Of a stretch of DNA of 64,000 nt, positions 24,470 through 33,194 are shown in pieces. The stretch comes from Lachnospiraceae bacterium. Its GTDB lineage: Bacteria > Bacillota > Clostridia > Lachnospirales > Lachnospiraceae. Below the pieces are notes generated by a model. That model had not been told where the DNA came from, ran no database searches, and worked only from the letters and a program-made list of their open reading frames with translations. The position numbers and the translations under genes were made by a program. The stretch is taken from positions 62,001 through 126,000 of the forward strand of contig CAJTDN010000006.1 in assembly GCA_910574865.1 (NCBI GenBank). Reading direction: 5' to 3'. Numbering within the stretch: the first letter of the stretch is position 1; each line of letters opens with the position of its first letter.

Positions 24470-25828
24470 GTGGTGTTGAAGAGGAAAATTTATGATAAGC
24501 TTTTGCAATGGAAGAAGACGTGTGGCGGCACCAAGGCGGTCATGGTCGAGGGCGCGCGGCGGATCGGGAAGTCCACGGTGTGCGAGGAATTTGGGAAAAG
24601 GGAATATAAAAGTTATATTTTGGTTGACTTTTCGCGGGTTTCCGAAGAGGTGAAGGGATATTTTGAAAAGTATTTAAATGATCTGGATACGTTTTTTATG
24701 CTTTTGTCCACGGCCTATGGGAAAAAGTTGTATGAAAGGAAATCCGTTATCATTTTTGACGAGGTACAGATGTATCCCAGGGCCAGGGCGGCAATCAAGC
24801 ACCTGGTCGCGGACGGGAGATATGATTATATTGAGACGGGTTCCTTGATTTCGATTAAGGAAAATGTGAAAGATATCGTGATTCCTTCGGAAGAGCGACG
24901 CATGAAAATGTATCCGCTTGATTTTGAGGAATTCGCGCAGGCGTTGGGTGAGGAAATGCTCATAAGCTATATCGGGCGGTGCTTTGAGAGGGAAGAGCCG
25001 CTGGAGCGTTCCATGCACGATAAGGCCATGCTATTATTCAAGCAATATATGCTTGTCGGGGGCATGCCGAAAAGTGTCGTGTTATTTTTGGAAAATCACA
25101 AGGATTTTGAGGCCGCCGACATGGAGAAACGGGACATCCTTGAACTTTACCGAAGCGACATCATGAAAATCAAGGCGCAATATAGAAGTAAGGTGATTTC
25201 GATTTTCGACCAGATACCGGGGCTTTTGTCGCAACATGAGAAGCGTGTGAAATTTAGGCGGGTGAGTGACGGCTCCTATGCGGAGCAATATGAGGAGACG
25301 TTTTTCTGGTTATCGGATTCCATGATATCAAATGAATGTTTTCTCTGTAATGATCCAAACGTCGGGTTGTCCATAAACGAGAACCGCTCCTATGTGAAAT
25401 GCTACATGGGAGATACGGGCCTTTTGCTAAGCCATGCGTTTGATGAAAATGAATTGTTGGAAGACGAGGTGTACAAGCAGATATTTGACGGGAAGCTGTC
25501 TTTGAACGAAGGGATGCTGTATGAAAACGTAATCGCGCAAATGCTGGTTGCAAACGGGCACAAGCTGTACTTTTATATGCATTATAGTGAAGAAAAACAT
25601 CGAAACGATATTGAAATCGATTTTCTCATTTCTAATAATAGTAAGTTAAAATATAAGATATTCCCGATAGAAGTGAAATCGGGAAACCGGTATACGGTGA
25701 AGTCGCTTTTGCGGTTTAAGGAAAAGTACAAAGCTAGAATCGGGAGGTGCTATATCATCCATCCACGTAATTTTCAGGAAAAGGATGGGATTTACTGCAT
25801 CCCGCCGTATATGACGTTTTGCTTGTGA
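24470..25828 (+). CDS. AAA ATPase with DUF4143 domain
   Basis: The frame extends upstream, but GTG 24470 is chosen because GGGAGG ends 9 bases before it and homologues begin near LKRKIYDKLLQW. The product has about 452 residues. Walker A is GARRIGKST, Walker B is SVIIFDEVQMYP, and the sensor segment is YIETGSLISIKE. The C-terminal domain has the PD-(D/E)XK-like pattern NDIEIDFLISNNS...FPIEVKSG. These ATPases are very common in anaerobic gut bacteria. Their role is unproven, and links to defence or mobile elements are only suggested. Confidence 0.85.
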   Translation: MVLKRKIYDKLLQWKKTCGGTKAVMVEGARRIGKSTVCEEFGKREYKSYILVDFSRVSEEVKGYFEKYLNDLDTFFMLLSTAYGKKLYERKSVIIFDEVQMYPRARAAIKHLVADGRYDYIETGSLISIKENVKDIVIPSEERRMKMYPLDFEEFAQALGEEMLISYIGRCFEREEPLERSMHDKAMLLFKQYMLVGGMPKSVVLFLENHKDFEAADMEKRDILELYRSDIMKIKAQYRSKVISIFDQIPGLLSQHEKRVKFRRVSDGSYAEQYEETFFWLSDSMISNECFLCNDPNVGLSINENRSYVKCYMGDTGLLLSHAFDENELLEDEVYKQIFDGKLSLNEGMLYENVIAQMLVANGHKLYFYMHYSEEKHRNDIEIDFLISNNSKLKYKIFPIEVKSGNRYTVKSLLRFKEKYKARIGRCYIIHPRNFQEKDGIYCIPPYMTFCL

Positions 25829-25844
25829 GGGGAGGGATTTTGCC

Positions 25845-27170
25845 ATGGAACAGATGACGTTGTTTGACAGGGAGCTTCCTAAGCCGCTGGCCGACCGACT
25901 GCGGCCGCAGGATTTGGAGGAATATGCGGGGCAGACGCATTTGCTGGGGCCTGGCAAGGTGTTGCGCCGCCTGATCGAGGGCGACCAGGTGTCCTCGATG
26001 ATTTTCTGGGGGCCGCCGGGCGTGGGCAAAACGACGTTGGCGAGAATCATCGCCAATCGCACGAGGGCCGCGTTTATCGATTTTTCGGCCGTTACCAGCG
26101 GCATCAAGGAGATTAAGACGGTCATGCAGAAGGCAGAGGAAAACCGTCGTTTCGGGGAAAAGACCATTGTCTTCGTGGACGAGATCCACCGTTTCAACAA
26201 GGCGCAGCAGGACGCGTTTTTGCCGTTCGTGGAAAAGGGAAGCATCATTTTGATTGGGGCGACGACGGAAAATCCGTCCTTTGAAATTAATGGCGCGCTT
26301 TTGTCCCGCTGCAAGGTGTTTGTTTTGCAGGATCTGAAAGCGGAGGAATTGGCGGGACTGCTTTTGCGGGCATTGGCGGACGAGAGGGGATTTGGCGGTC
26401 AGAAGATTCACATTTCAAATGACATGATTGAGATGATTGCCAGGTTCGCGAACGGGGATGCCAGGACGGCGCTCTCGACATTGGAGATGGTCATTTTAAA
26501 CGGGGAAATCGGCGGCGACGGGTTCGTGACCGTGACGCGGGAAACATTGGAGCAATGTACGTCCAAAAAGGCCTTGTTATATGATAAGAAGGGAGAGGAG
26601 CATTATAACCTGATTTCCGCCCTCCACAAGTCGATGCGCAATTCCGACCCGGACGCGGCGGTGTATTGGCTGGCGCGGATGCTGGAGGCGGGGGAGGATC
26701 CGCTTTATGTCGCCCGCCGCGTGATGCGTTTTGCCAGCGAGGACGTCGGGCTGGCCGACCCCCGCGCGCTGGAAATCGCCGTGGCGGCTTACCAGGCGTG
26801 TCATTTTATCGGGATGCCGGAGTGTACCGTGCATCTGTCGCAGGCAGTCGTTTTTATGTCACTGGCGCCGAAGTCGAATGCCATTTACCGGGCCTACGAG
26901 CAGGCGAAGGTGGATGCTTTGGCGCAGGTTGCCGAGCCGGTGCCGCTGGTGATCCGAAACGCGGTCACGGGCCTTATGAAGGAACTGGATTACGGGAAAG
27001 ACTACCAGTACGCCCATGACACGAAGGGAAAGCTGACCGACATGCAGTGCCTGCCGGATTCCCTTCTGGGACGAGAATATTACGTGCCGACGGGCCAGGG
27101 GGAAGAGGGGGAGCTCGGGGAGCGGCTTAAGAAGATCAAGGAGTGGAAAAAAGGGACGCATGTAGAATGA
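25845..27170 (+). CDS. rarA: Replication-associated recombination ATPase RarA
   Basis: The 441-residue protein starts behind GAGGGGAGG. It is a clamp-loader-type AAA+ protein: DRLRPQDLEEYAGQTHLLGP, Walker A GPPGVGKTT, Walker B TIVFVDEIHRFNKAQQD, sensor 1 LIGATTENPSFEINGALLSR, and the RarA/MgsA C-terminal tetramerisation region with YWLARMLEAGEDPLYVARR. RarA acts at stalled replication forks. The downstream YbaK-like gene overlaps its stop by 4 bp. Confidence 0.95.
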   Translation: MEQMTLFDRELPKPLADRLRPQDLEEYAGQTHLLGPGKVLRRLIEGDQVSSMIFWGPPGVGKTTLARIIANRTRAAFIDFSAVTSGIKEIKTVMQKAEENRRFGEKTIVFVDEIHRFNKAQQDAFLPFVEKGSIILIGATTENPSFEINGALLSRCKVFVLQDLKAEELAGLLLRALADERGFGGQKIHISNDMIEMIARFANGDARTALSTLEMVILNGEIGGDGFVTVTRETLEQCTSKKALLYDKKGEEHYNLISALHKSMRNSDPDAAVYWLARMLEAGEDPLYVARRVMRFASEDVGLADPRALEIAVAAYQACHFIGMPECTVHLSQAVVFMSLAPKSNAIYRAYEQAKVDALAQVAEPVPLVIRNAVTGLMKELDYGKDYQYAHDTKGKLTDMQCLPDSLLGREYYVPTGQGEEGELGERLKKIKEWKKGTHVE

Positions 27171-27730
27171 AAGCGTGGTGTGTGGGCATGGAACGATACA
27201 AGGGCCGTCCGCAGGATGGCGAGGTGCGGTTGGCAAAAGAAATCAGGGTATACGACTATTTGGACGGTTTGCACGTGGAGTATGAGCGTGTCGACCACGA
27301 GGCGGCCATGACGATGGAAGTCTGCGAGGAAATTGACAAGGTGCTTGACGCCGCCATTTGTAAAAATTTGTTTCTCTGCAATAGGCAGGAGACGGAATTT
27401 TATCTTTTGTTGATGCCGGGGGACAAGAAATTCAAGACCAAGGATTTGTCGGCGCAGATTGGCTCGTCGCGCTTGTCATTCGCCAAGGATGAATATCTGG
27501 AAAAATATTTGGATCTGACCCCGGGGAGCGTCAGTGTCATGGGACTTATAAATGACGAGGAAAAGAAAGTGCATTTGATTGTGGACGAGGACGTGCTGCG
27601 CGAGGAATACATCGGTTTCCACCCGTGCATCAACACGTCGAGCATCCGCTTTCGGACGCGGGATTTAATGGGTGTGATATTGCCGGATTTGGGATATGAG
27701 GCCACGATCGTGAAAAGTAACAGTTTATAA
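27167..27730 (+). CDS. YbaK/ProX-type aminoacyl-tRNA deacylase
   Basis: With a start at ATG 27167 (overlapping the rarA TGA as ATGA) the protein has 187 residues; ATG 27188 is an alternative. It has the YbaK/EbsC fold: VYDYLDGLHVEYERVDHEAA, the conserved Lys in CKNLFLCNRQETEFYLLLMP, LTPGSVSVMGLINDEEKKVH and GFHPCINTSSIRF. These free-standing domains hydrolyse mischarged tRNAs such as Ala-tRNA(Pro). The ProS encoded at 52921 lacks the bacterial insertion editing domain, so this protein could supply editing in trans. Confidence 0.88.
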   Translation: MKAWCVGMERYKGRPQDGEVRLAKEIRVYDYLDGLHVEYERVDHEAAMTMEVCEEIDKVLDAAICKNLFLCNRQETEFYLLLMPGDKKFKTKDLSAQIGSSRLSFAKDEYLEKYLDLTPGSVSVMGLINDEEKKVHLIVDEDVLREEYIGFHPCINTSSIRFRTRDLMGVILPDLGYEATIVKSNSL

Positions 27731-27760
27731 CGTGAGCGCACAAGTGGCAACATAAAATCG

Positions 27761-27789
27761 TTGAAAAACTTTGAATAATATGTTAATAT
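27761..27789 (+). promoter_or_regulatory. Promoter for the HipA-like module
   Basis: TTGAAA (27761-27766), a 17-bp spacer and TAATAT (27784-27789), 19 bp before the GTG start of the first gene. Confidence 0.5.
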
Positions 27790-27807
27790 GTTGTTGGGTG
27801 ATGTTTT

Positions 27808-28512
27808 GTGGAAAATTTAGAGCAATTAAAACGTATGCTTGCATATGAACGGGGCGGATTGCAAAAAAGAATTGAGCAGATTGAAGAAGAGCTAAAAGCT
27901 TACGCCGACGTGACAGGAAGCATTGTCATAAAGAAGATTCATGGGAAAACGTATTATTATTTGCAATGGAAGGCGGATGGCAAGCTTTGTTCGCGTTCCC
28001 TGGGGGTGGTAAAGCCGGGAAGCATTGCAAAGGAGGAGCAAAGGCTTCAAGAGAAGAAGGCGCTGAAAGACGAACTTGGCGAGAAGAAAGCATTGTTGGA
28101 AGAACTGGACAAATCATTGAAAAGTGTCAAGCGGCAGTGCGCGAGAAAGCGGATATTGGAGGATTACACGTTCGAGGTATATTGGAAGGACGAGATTACG
28201 GCCCGCGTATACGTGCGGGGGGCGGATGTTACCGTATCCAGGTTTACGGAGCATCCTTTGCGCCAGTTATTTGCGAAAAATAAGATGACGCGGCACCAGT
28301 TGAACAATATTTTGACGTCCCGCTGTTGGGACAAGGGGAGGCCGGACATTGGCCAACTTTTGGAAAAAATCGGGTTGGAGCATTACGCCCCGCGTGAAAT
28401 TGTCAGAAGGACGCACGGGGTTTCTTATAACGACTTTATCTGGTTTCGATTTCCAGGCGAGGAAATCACGAGCGGGGACGTGCTCGTGAAGCGGGGAGGA
28501 AACAATGATTGA
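27808..28512 (+). CDS. Uncharacterised partner of HipA-like kinase
   Basis: The 234-residue protein starts at GTG. Residues 1-35 and 75-110 are charged coiled-coil helices. Between them lies a beta segment SIVIKKIHGKTYYYLQWKAD, like the DUF6788 type of small DNA-element proteins. The C-terminal half contains HPLRQLFAKNKMTRHQLNNI, then a stretch rich in aromatic and basic residues (GRPDIGQLLEKIGLEHYAPR, GVSYNDFIWFRFPGE). It overlaps the HipA-like gene by 8 bp, so the two are co-translated. It may be the counterpart of the missing HipA N-terminal subdomain or an antitoxin. I cannot assign a function from sequence. Confidence 0.75.
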   Translation: MENLEQLKRMLAYERGGLQKRIEQIEEELKAYADVTGSIVIKKIHGKTYYYLQWKADGKLCSRSLGVVKPGSIAKEEQRLQEKKALKDELGEKKALLEELDKSLKSVKRQCARKRILEDYTFEVYWKDEITARVYVRGADVTVSRFTEHPLRQLFAKNKMTRHQLNNILTSRCWDKGRPDIGQLLEKIGLEHYAPREIVRRTHGVSYNDFIWFRFPGEEITSGDVLVKRGGNND

Positions 28513-29251
28513 CGTGGAGATTTCTTCGGATTATCTGATGCGGGAAACGGGCACCAGCGAGGGAACGCAGGTAAAATATTATAAGGATGATTACTGGTAC
28601 AAGTTGGACAATCGGGGAAACGAGGGGTTGGTGGAGTATCTCGTTTCGAAGTTTTTGACGTTCACGGATTTGTCGCCATCAGAATACGTCGCCTACGAGC
28701 AGGTGGACATAAACGGAAGGCGTGGGTGCCGGAGCAGGAACTTCCTCAAAGGGGATGGGGAATTCGTGACGTTTTATCGGCTATATCAAAACGAGCAAGG
28801 GGAGGACTTGTCAAAAGTAATCGGCATGATGGACGCGATGGAAGAGCGGATTGAGTATACGGTTCGTTTTATAAAGGAAAGTTGCGGCATTGACGTGACG
28901 GATTATTTGAAAAAGATTTTTACGTTGGATCGAATTATTTTAAATGAGGACAGGCACTTGAACAATCTGGGGTTAGTATACATGGGAGGGCGGTTTGCTC
29001 CAGCCCCCATTTTTGACCAAGGCCTTTCTCTGTTGACGGCCAACCAGAGCGTGAATTGGCGGCTGCCGGTAGAGGAGAACGTGCGCCGCGTGGTGGCCAG
29101 GCCGTTTTCCGGGTCACATGAAAAAATGTGGGAATATTTCGGGGAAGGTTTCGGCGTGGACGCGCGGGCGGTGTTTGAGTGGCTGGAGACGGAACCGGAT
29201 AGCAAGGAGAAAGAGGTGCTGGAATACCAGATCCGGACACTTTGCCTTTAG
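28505..29251 (+). CDS. Short HipA-like protein kinase
   Basis: The 248-residue protein starts behind GGAGG inside the end of the upstream gene. It shows HipA-type kinase landmarks: an N-terminal ligand loop GTSEGTQVKYYKDDYWYKLD with the ATP-binding Lys, the catalytic loop TLDRIILNEDRHLNNLGLVY (NxDRHxxNxG) and the metal-binding Asp in APIFDQGLSLL. Full HipA proteins have about 440 residues with an N-terminal subdomain; that part is absent here. HipA kinases phosphorylate glutamyl-tRNA synthetase or other targets and cause dormancy. The target of this one is unknown. Confidence 0.8.
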   Translation: MIDVEISSDYLMRETGTSEGTQVKYYKDDYWYKLDNRGNEGLVEYLVSKFLTFTDLSPSEYVAYEQVDINGRRGCRSRNFLKGDGEFVTFYRLYQNEQGEDLSKVIGMMDAMEERIEYTVRFIKESCGIDVTDYLKKIFTLDRIILNEDRHLNNLGLVYMGGRFAPAPIFDQGLSLLTANQSVNWRLPVEENVRRVVARPFSGSHEKMWEYFGEGFGVDARAVFEWLETEPDSKEKEVLEYQIRTLCL

Positions 29252-29306
29252 AAGGCCGTGAACTGTAACCAAGTGGTGAAAATTTTCGGAAATATGCTGA
29301 AAAGAC

Positions 29307-29336
29307 TTGACTTCCGCGCCCATGCCGTGTTACAAT
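29307..29336 (+). promoter_or_regulatory. Promoter for rpmG-secE-nusG
   Basis: TTGACT (29307-29312), an 18-bp spacer and TACAAT (29331-29336), 110 bp upstream of rpmG. Confidence 0.65.
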
Positions 29337-29446
29337 GCTCTGGCGAATGGAAGTAGGTCTTTTTTTTATGTCAAAAACCAGGCGGCCCCGCAAGCCGTCA
29401 GTAACACGTAGTCTAAGCATGATATGAAAAAAGCGAGGTGGAAGTT

Positions 29447-29596
29447 GTGCGCACGAGAATCACGTTGGCATGTACGGAATGCAAGAACCGCAATTACAAC
29501 ACGACGAAGGACAAGAAAGCCCATCCGGACCGCATGGAAACGAAGAAGTATTGCAAGTTCTGCAGGTCACACACGATGCACAAGGAGACGAAGTAG
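29447..29596 (+). CDS. rpmG: 50S ribosomal protein L33
   Basis: A 49-residue protein beginning at GTG behind [27 protein letters not shown], followed by [20 protein letters not shown]. The two CxxC pairs (CTEC, CKFC) make it the zinc-binding form of L33. It is the first gene of the secE-nusG ribosomal cluster, the common Firmicute order. Confidence 0.95.
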   Translation: MRTRITLACTECKNRNYNTTKDKKAHPDRMETKKYCKFCRSHTMHKETK

Positions 29597-29620
29597 CAGG
29601 TCGAAAAGGAGTGACATTTT

Positions 29621-29821
29621 ATGAGCGAGAAGTCAGCAAAGACGCAGAAGAAAAGCTGGTTCAAAGGGTTGAAGACCGAGTTCGGCAAGGTTGTTTGGCC
29701 GGACAGGAACGCGCTCGTGAAGCAGACGACGGCGGTTGTGACTGTTTCTGTATGCCTGGGGGCGATTATCACGGTAATCGACGCCATCATGAAATACGGA
29801 ATCGACTTGCTGGTCAGGTAG
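29621..29821 (+). CDS. secE: Preprotein translocase subunit SecE
   Basis: A 66-residue protein behind AAAGGAG with the SecE pattern: a charged N-terminus, the conserved amphipathic segment KGLKTEFGKVVWPDRN and one membrane helix (TTAVVTVSVCLGAIITVIDA). SecE clamps SecY in the membrane channel. It is followed directly by nusG. Confidence 0.95.
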   Translation: MSEKSAKTQKKSWFKGLKTEFGKVVWPDRNALVKQTTAVVTVSVCLGAIITVIDAIMKYGIDLLVR

Positions 29822-29848
29822 CACTGGCCGCAGCGGAAAGGTGATTAT

Positions 29849-30367
29849 ATGTCAGAGGCAAAATGGTATGTGGTCCATACCTATTCAGGGTATGAAAACA
29901 AGGTGAAGGCAAACATTGACAAGACAATCGAGAACCGCCACCTGGAGGACCAGATTCTGGAAGTCAGGGTTCCGTTGGAGGAAGTCATCGAATTGAAGAA
30001 CGGCATCCAGAAGGTCAGCATGAAGAAGCTGTTCCCGGGTTACGTCATGATTCACATGATCATGAACGATGACACATGGTACGTCGTCCGCAACACCCGT
30101 GGAGTGACGGGCTTTGTCGGTCCCGGTTCCAAGCCGGTTCCGCTGGAAGAGGCGGAGATGGAGAAGTTCGGGATTGGCAAGGGCAGCGTGATTGCCGCTT
30201 TTGAGGTCGGCGACGCGATTACCGTGACGGGTGGCGCCTGGGAAGGAACGGCGGGAGTCGTCCAGTCCGTCAACAAGCAGAAGCAGAGCCTGACAATCAA
30301 TGTAGAGCTGTTTGGCCGGGAGACCCCGGTCGAGCTTGGTTTCGCAGAAGTAAGGAAAATGGATTAA
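29849..30367 (+). CDS. nusG: Transcription termination/antitermination protein NusG
   Basis: A 172-residue protein. The N-terminal NGN domain starts AKWYVVHTYSGYENKVKANI and contains KKLFPGYVMIHMIM and GVTGFVG. The KOW domain (about residues 120-172) has GDAITVTGGAWEGTAGVVQS and ends FGRETPVELGFAEVRK. It binds RNA polymerase and couples it to Rho or the ribosome. Confidence 0.97.
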   Translation: MSEAKWYVVHTYSGYENKVKANIDKTIENRHLEDQILEVRVPLEEVIELKNGIQKVSMKKLFPGYVMIHMIMNDDTWYVVRNTRGVTGFVGPGSKPVPLEEAEMEKFGIGKGSVIAAFEVGDAITVTGGAWEGTAGVVQSVNKQKQSLTINVELFGRETPVELGFAEVRKMD

Positions 30368-30371
30368 GACA

Positions 30372-30406
30372 GTGGGAGGGACGGGAAGACGTCCCGCGAG
30401 TACCAC
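30372..30406 (+). promoter_or_regulatory. L1-binding leader hairpin before rplK
   Basis: GTGG-GAG, an inner stem GGGACG/CGTCCC, then GCGAGTA-CCAC. The outer GTGG/CCAC helix with GAG on one side and TA on the other reproduces the L1-binding stalk of 23S rRNA (GUGGGAG...AUACCAC). It lies 17 bp before the rplK start, the position for L1 autoregulation. Confidence 0.7.
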
Positions 30407-30422
30407 GGGGAGGTAATGAAAA

Positions 30423-30848
30423 ATGGCAAAGAAAATTGAAGGTTACATCAAGTTACAGATTCCGGCAGGAAAAGCGACCCCGGCACCTCCGGTTGGTCCG
30501 GCACTCGGACAGCACGGTGTCAACATCATGGAGTTCACGAAGCAGTTTAACGCGAGGACGGCGGATCAGGGAGACCTTGTGATCCCGGTCGTGATTACGG
30601 TTTATGCCGACAGGAGTTTCAGCTTCATCACGAAGACTCCACCGGCCCCGGTATTGATAAAGAAGGCCTGCAACATCAAGTCCGGTTCGGGCGCGCCGAA
30701 CAAGACCAAGGTTGCCACGATCACGAAGGCGCAGGTGGAAGAAATCGCGAAAACGAAGATGCCGGATCTCAATGCGGCGACACTTGAGGCCGCGATGAGC
30801 ATGATTGAGGGAACTTGCCGCTCCATGGGCGTAAGCGTGGCAGAGTAG
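30423..30848 (+). CDS. rplK: 50S ribosomal protein L11
   Basis: A 141-residue protein, [20 protein letters not shown], with the [20 protein letters not shown] block and the rRNA-binding C-terminal domain ([20 protein letters not shown]). It forms the base of the GTPase-associated centre together with L10/L12. Confidence 0.97.
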   Translation: MAKKIEGYIKLQIPAGKATPAPPVGPALGQHGVNIMEFTKQFNARTADQGDLVIPVVITVYADRSFSFITKTPPAPVLIKKACNIKSGSGAPNKTKVATITKAQVEEIAKTKMPDLNAATLEAAMSMIEGTCRSMGVSVAE

Positions 30849-30870
30849 ACGAAAAATGGTATTGAAAACA

Positions 30871-30900
30871 GTGGGAGGGGTATGAACCCGCCATTACCAC
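30871..30900 (+). promoter_or_regulatory. L1-binding leader hairpin before rplA
   Basis: GTGG-GAG, inner stem GGGT/ACCC, GCCATTA-CCAC. It has the same plan as the element before rplK, with a different inner stem, and ends 16 bp before rplA. The shared ACAGTGGGAGGG start and different inner stem support a real RNA structure. Confidence 0.7.
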
Positions 30901-30916
30901 AAGGAGGTTATTTGAA

Positions 30917-31609
30917 ATGAAACGAGGAAAGAAATATATCGAGGCCGCAAAGAAAATCCAGAGGGGGAACCTTTACGAGAAGGGCGAGGCGATTGCCCTC
31001 GTGAAGGAAGCGGCGATAGCCAAATTTGACGAGACGATTGAGGCGCACATCAGGACGGGGTGCGACGGTCGTCACGCGGACCAGCAGATTCGTGGCGCGG
31101 TCGTGTTGCCGCACGGAACCGGCAAGAAAGTGCGCATCCTCGTGTTCGCGAAGAACGCGAAAGCGGACGAGGCGCAGGCCGCGGGTGCGGATTACGTCGG
31201 TGGGGACGAGCTGATTCCGAAGATTCAAAATGAAGGCTGGCTGGACTTTGACGTCGTCGTCGCCACGCCGGACATGATGGGTGTCGTCGGACGCTTGGGC
31301 CGCGTGCTCGGACCGAAGGGTCTGATGCCGAACCCGAAGGCCGGAACCGTCACCATGGACGTGACCAAGGCGGTTAATGATATCAAGGCCGGTAAGATTG
31401 AATATAGATTGGATAAGACAAACATCATCCATGTGCCGATTGGCAAGGCTTCCTTTACGGAAGAGCAGTTAGCGGACAACTTCCAGACGCTTATTGACGC
31501 GATTATCAAGGCGAGGCCGGCGGCTTTGAAGGGACAGTATTTGAAGAGCGTGACACTAACTTCCACCATGGGGCCTGGCGTGAAACTGAACCCGATGAAG
31601 CTGGCATAA
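30917..31609 (+). CDS. rplA: 50S ribosomal protein L1
   Basis: A 230-residue protein behind AAGGAGG beginning [20 protein letters not shown]. It has the L1 blocks [46 protein letters not shown] and the ending [20 protein letters not shown]. It binds the mobile L1 stalk and probably represses its own operon. Confidence 0.97.
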   Translation: MKRGKKYIEAAKKIQRGNLYEKGEAIALVKEAAIAKFDETIEAHIRTGCDGRHADQQIRGAVVLPHGTGKKVRILVFAKNAKADEAQAAGADYVGGDELIPKIQNEGWLDFDVVVATPDMMGVVGRLGRVLGPKGLMPNPKAGTVTMDVTKAVNDIKAGKIEYRLDKTNIIHVPIGKASFTEEQLADNFQTLIDAIIKARPAALKGQYLKSVTLTSTMGPGVKLNPMKLA

Positions 31610-31630
31610 GTAACGCGAATGAGTTACGGT

Positions 31631-31651
31631 TCACGGCCTAACCGGCCGTGA
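31631..31651. repeat. 21-bp palindromic element (orientation 1)
   Basis: TCACGGCC-TAACC-GGCCGTGA. The same 21 bp occur in the opposite orientation at 58186-58206 after fusA. It is just past the rplA stop; there is no T-run. Confidence 0.6.
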
Positions 31652-31809
31652 TTGTAACGGTATCCAGCCATTTAAAATTGCCTGCGGCAATGGGCTGGAC
31701 GCCCTATCGACACCGTCACTTTATTGGACGGTTGCCATGCGGCAAGGCGCACGGCCCCGTGAATAGTAATGTGAATGATAATATAAATTGTGTCGATATA
31801 AAAAATGTG

Positions 31810-31838
31810 TTGACAATTACCGCCTTTGGTGGTAATCT
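31810..31838 (+). promoter_or_regulatory. Promoter for rplJ-rplL
   Basis: TTGACA (31810-31815), a 17-bp spacer and TAATCT (31833-31838). It lies upstream of the L10 leader so that the leader would be transcribed. Confidence 0.65.
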
Positions 31839-31884
31839 AATAAAGTCCGGGTTCAACATGGTATTGATTGGCTTGGAACAAATT

Positions 31885-31950
31885 GAAGAATTGACTGCCG
31901 AAGACAGCAGGTGCCGCAAGGCATAAGGAGAAAACGCCTGCCGAGGAAGA
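31885..31950 (+). promoter_or_regulatory. L10 leader (r-protein L10/L12 binding RNA)
   Basis: The segment contains CCGAAGACAGCAGGTG, and then CGCCTGCCGAGG after about 25 bases, which is the conserved kink-turn/stem core of the L10 leader family. It lies about 170 bp upstream of rplJ and is followed by an attenuator. The L10-(L12)4 complex would bind here and reduce expression of rplJL. Confidence 0.85.
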
Positions 31951-31978
31951 CAAGAATCCTTATAAGAGAATTCGAGGT

Positions 31979-32010
31979 GCCTCCGTGTCTTTGGACATGG
32001 AGGCGTTTTT
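31979..32010 (+). terminator. Attenuator terminator of the L10 leader
   Basis: GCCTCCGTGTC/GACATGGAGGC stem (one mismatch) with loop TTTG and then GTTTTTA. It is downstream of the L10 leader core and before rplJ, as expected for premature termination. Confidence 0.8.
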
Positions 32011-32115
32011 ATGCGGCAAGGAAGGGGTGTCCCTTGTCACACGAAAGGTTCCGGGGATACACGATGTTACATTCCAGCAGTCGTTTGAAAAATCTAAAAG
32101 GAGGTGCACCAGAAC

Positions 32116-32646
32116 GTGGCAAAAGTGGAATTAAAACAACCAATAGTGGCGGCTATCGCAAAAGACGTCGAGGGAGCGCAGTCGGTCGTGCTTGTAGACC
32201 ATCGCGGACTGACGGTGGCCCAGGACACGGAGCTTCGCAAGCAGCTTCGCGAGGCTGGCATCGTTTACAAGGTATGCAAGAACACGATGATGAAAAGGGC
32301 GTTCGAGGGAACGGAGTTTGAAGGCCTGACCGAGTATTTGGAAGGACCGAGCGCGATTGCGGTTTCCAAGGATGACGCGACGGCTCCGGCGAGGATTATC
32401 TGCAACTTCGCGAAGACCGCCAACAAGTTGGAAGTGAAAGCCGGCGTGGTTGAAGGAACCGTGTACGACATGGCCGGCGTGGTAGAGTTGTCAAAGATTC
32501 CTTCAAGGGAAGAACTTATTTCCAAGCTTCTTGGAAGTATCCAGTCCCCGATTTCGAACTTCGCGCGCGTCATCAAGCAGATTGCGGAGCAGGGTGGAGA
32601 GGTTCCGGCCGCAGCGGCCGAGGAAGCGGCTCCGGCGGAGGCGTAA
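32116..32646 (+). CDS. rplJ: 50S ribosomal protein L10
   Basis: A 176-residue protein starting at GTG 32116, 9 bases after GGAGGTG: MAKVELKQPIVAAIAKDVEG. It has the L10 features VVLVDHRGLTVAQDTELRKQ, VCKNTMMKRAFEGTEFEGL and a C-terminal helix with Ala/Glu-rich tail that carries the L7/L12 dimers. Confidence 0.97.
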   Translation: MAKVELKQPIVAAIAKDVEGAQSVVLVDHRGLTVAQDTELRKQLREAGIVYKVCKNTMMKRAFEGTEFEGLTEYLEGPSAIAVSKDDATAPARIICNFAKTANKLEVKAGVVEGTVYDMAGVVELSKIPSREELISKLLGSIQSPISNFARVIKQIAEQGGEVPAAAAEEAAPAEA

Positions 32647-32738
32647 GCCTGGGAACCGTGCGGAAAAGGCAAGTGCCATAAAGTAAACATAAAACAAAAT
32701 CGTAAAAGTATAAAATCAAGAAAATGGAGGATATAGAA

Positions 32739-33110
32739 ATGGCTAAGTTGACAACGGCAGAGATGATTGAAGCAATCAAAGAAATGTCCGTACTTGAATT
32801 GAATGAATTAGTAAAGGCATGTGAAGAAGAATTCGGCGTATCCGCGGCGGCGGGCGTGGTAGTCGCGGCAGCGGCGGAAGGCCCGGCGGTGGAAGAAAAG
32901 ACCGAGTTCGACGTTGAGCTGACGGCGGCGGGCGCGTCCAAGGTCAAGGTTATCAAGGCGGTTCGTGAAATCACGGGCCTCGGCTTGAAAGAGGCCAAAG
33001 AGCTTGTTGACGGCGCACCGAAGATGGTGAAGGAAGGCGTTTCCAAGGCGGAGGCCGATGAAATCAAGGCCAAGCTTGAAGGCGAGGGCGCGGAAGTTAC
33101 CGTAAAATAA
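32739..33110 (+). CDS. rplL: 50S ribosomal protein L7/L12
   Basis: A 123-residue protein. The start at 32739 ([20 protein letters not shown]) is preferred because the in-frame ATG upstream is part of the RBS ATGGAGG. An Ala/Gly hinge ([18 protein letters not shown]) joins the dimerisation domain to the globular domain, which ends [20 protein letters not shown]. It recruits translation GTPases. Confidence 0.97.
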   Translation: MAKLTTAEMIEAIKEMSVLELNELVKACEEEFGVSAAAGVVVAAAAEGPAVEEKTEFDVELTAAGASKVKVIKAVREITGLGLKEAKELVDGAPKMVKEGVSKAEADEIKAKLEGEGAEVTVK

Positions 33111-33194
33111 TCGTTGTCGATTGACGGACGACTTGAAACTGAGATTTTCTAACGAAGGGCTTTGGAGAGCCGGAGGTAAAGAGAATTGGAGGAG

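Noticed and set aside
27835-27847. ATGCTTGCAT as another copy of the CATG-CTTG-CATG hairpin
   Set aside because: Only ten bases match, the arms do not extend, and it is within a coding sequence.
31911-32321. 136-codon frame across the L10 leader
   Set aside because: It overlaps the leader, attenuator and rplJ in a different frame, and its translation is basic low-complexity sequence without similarity.
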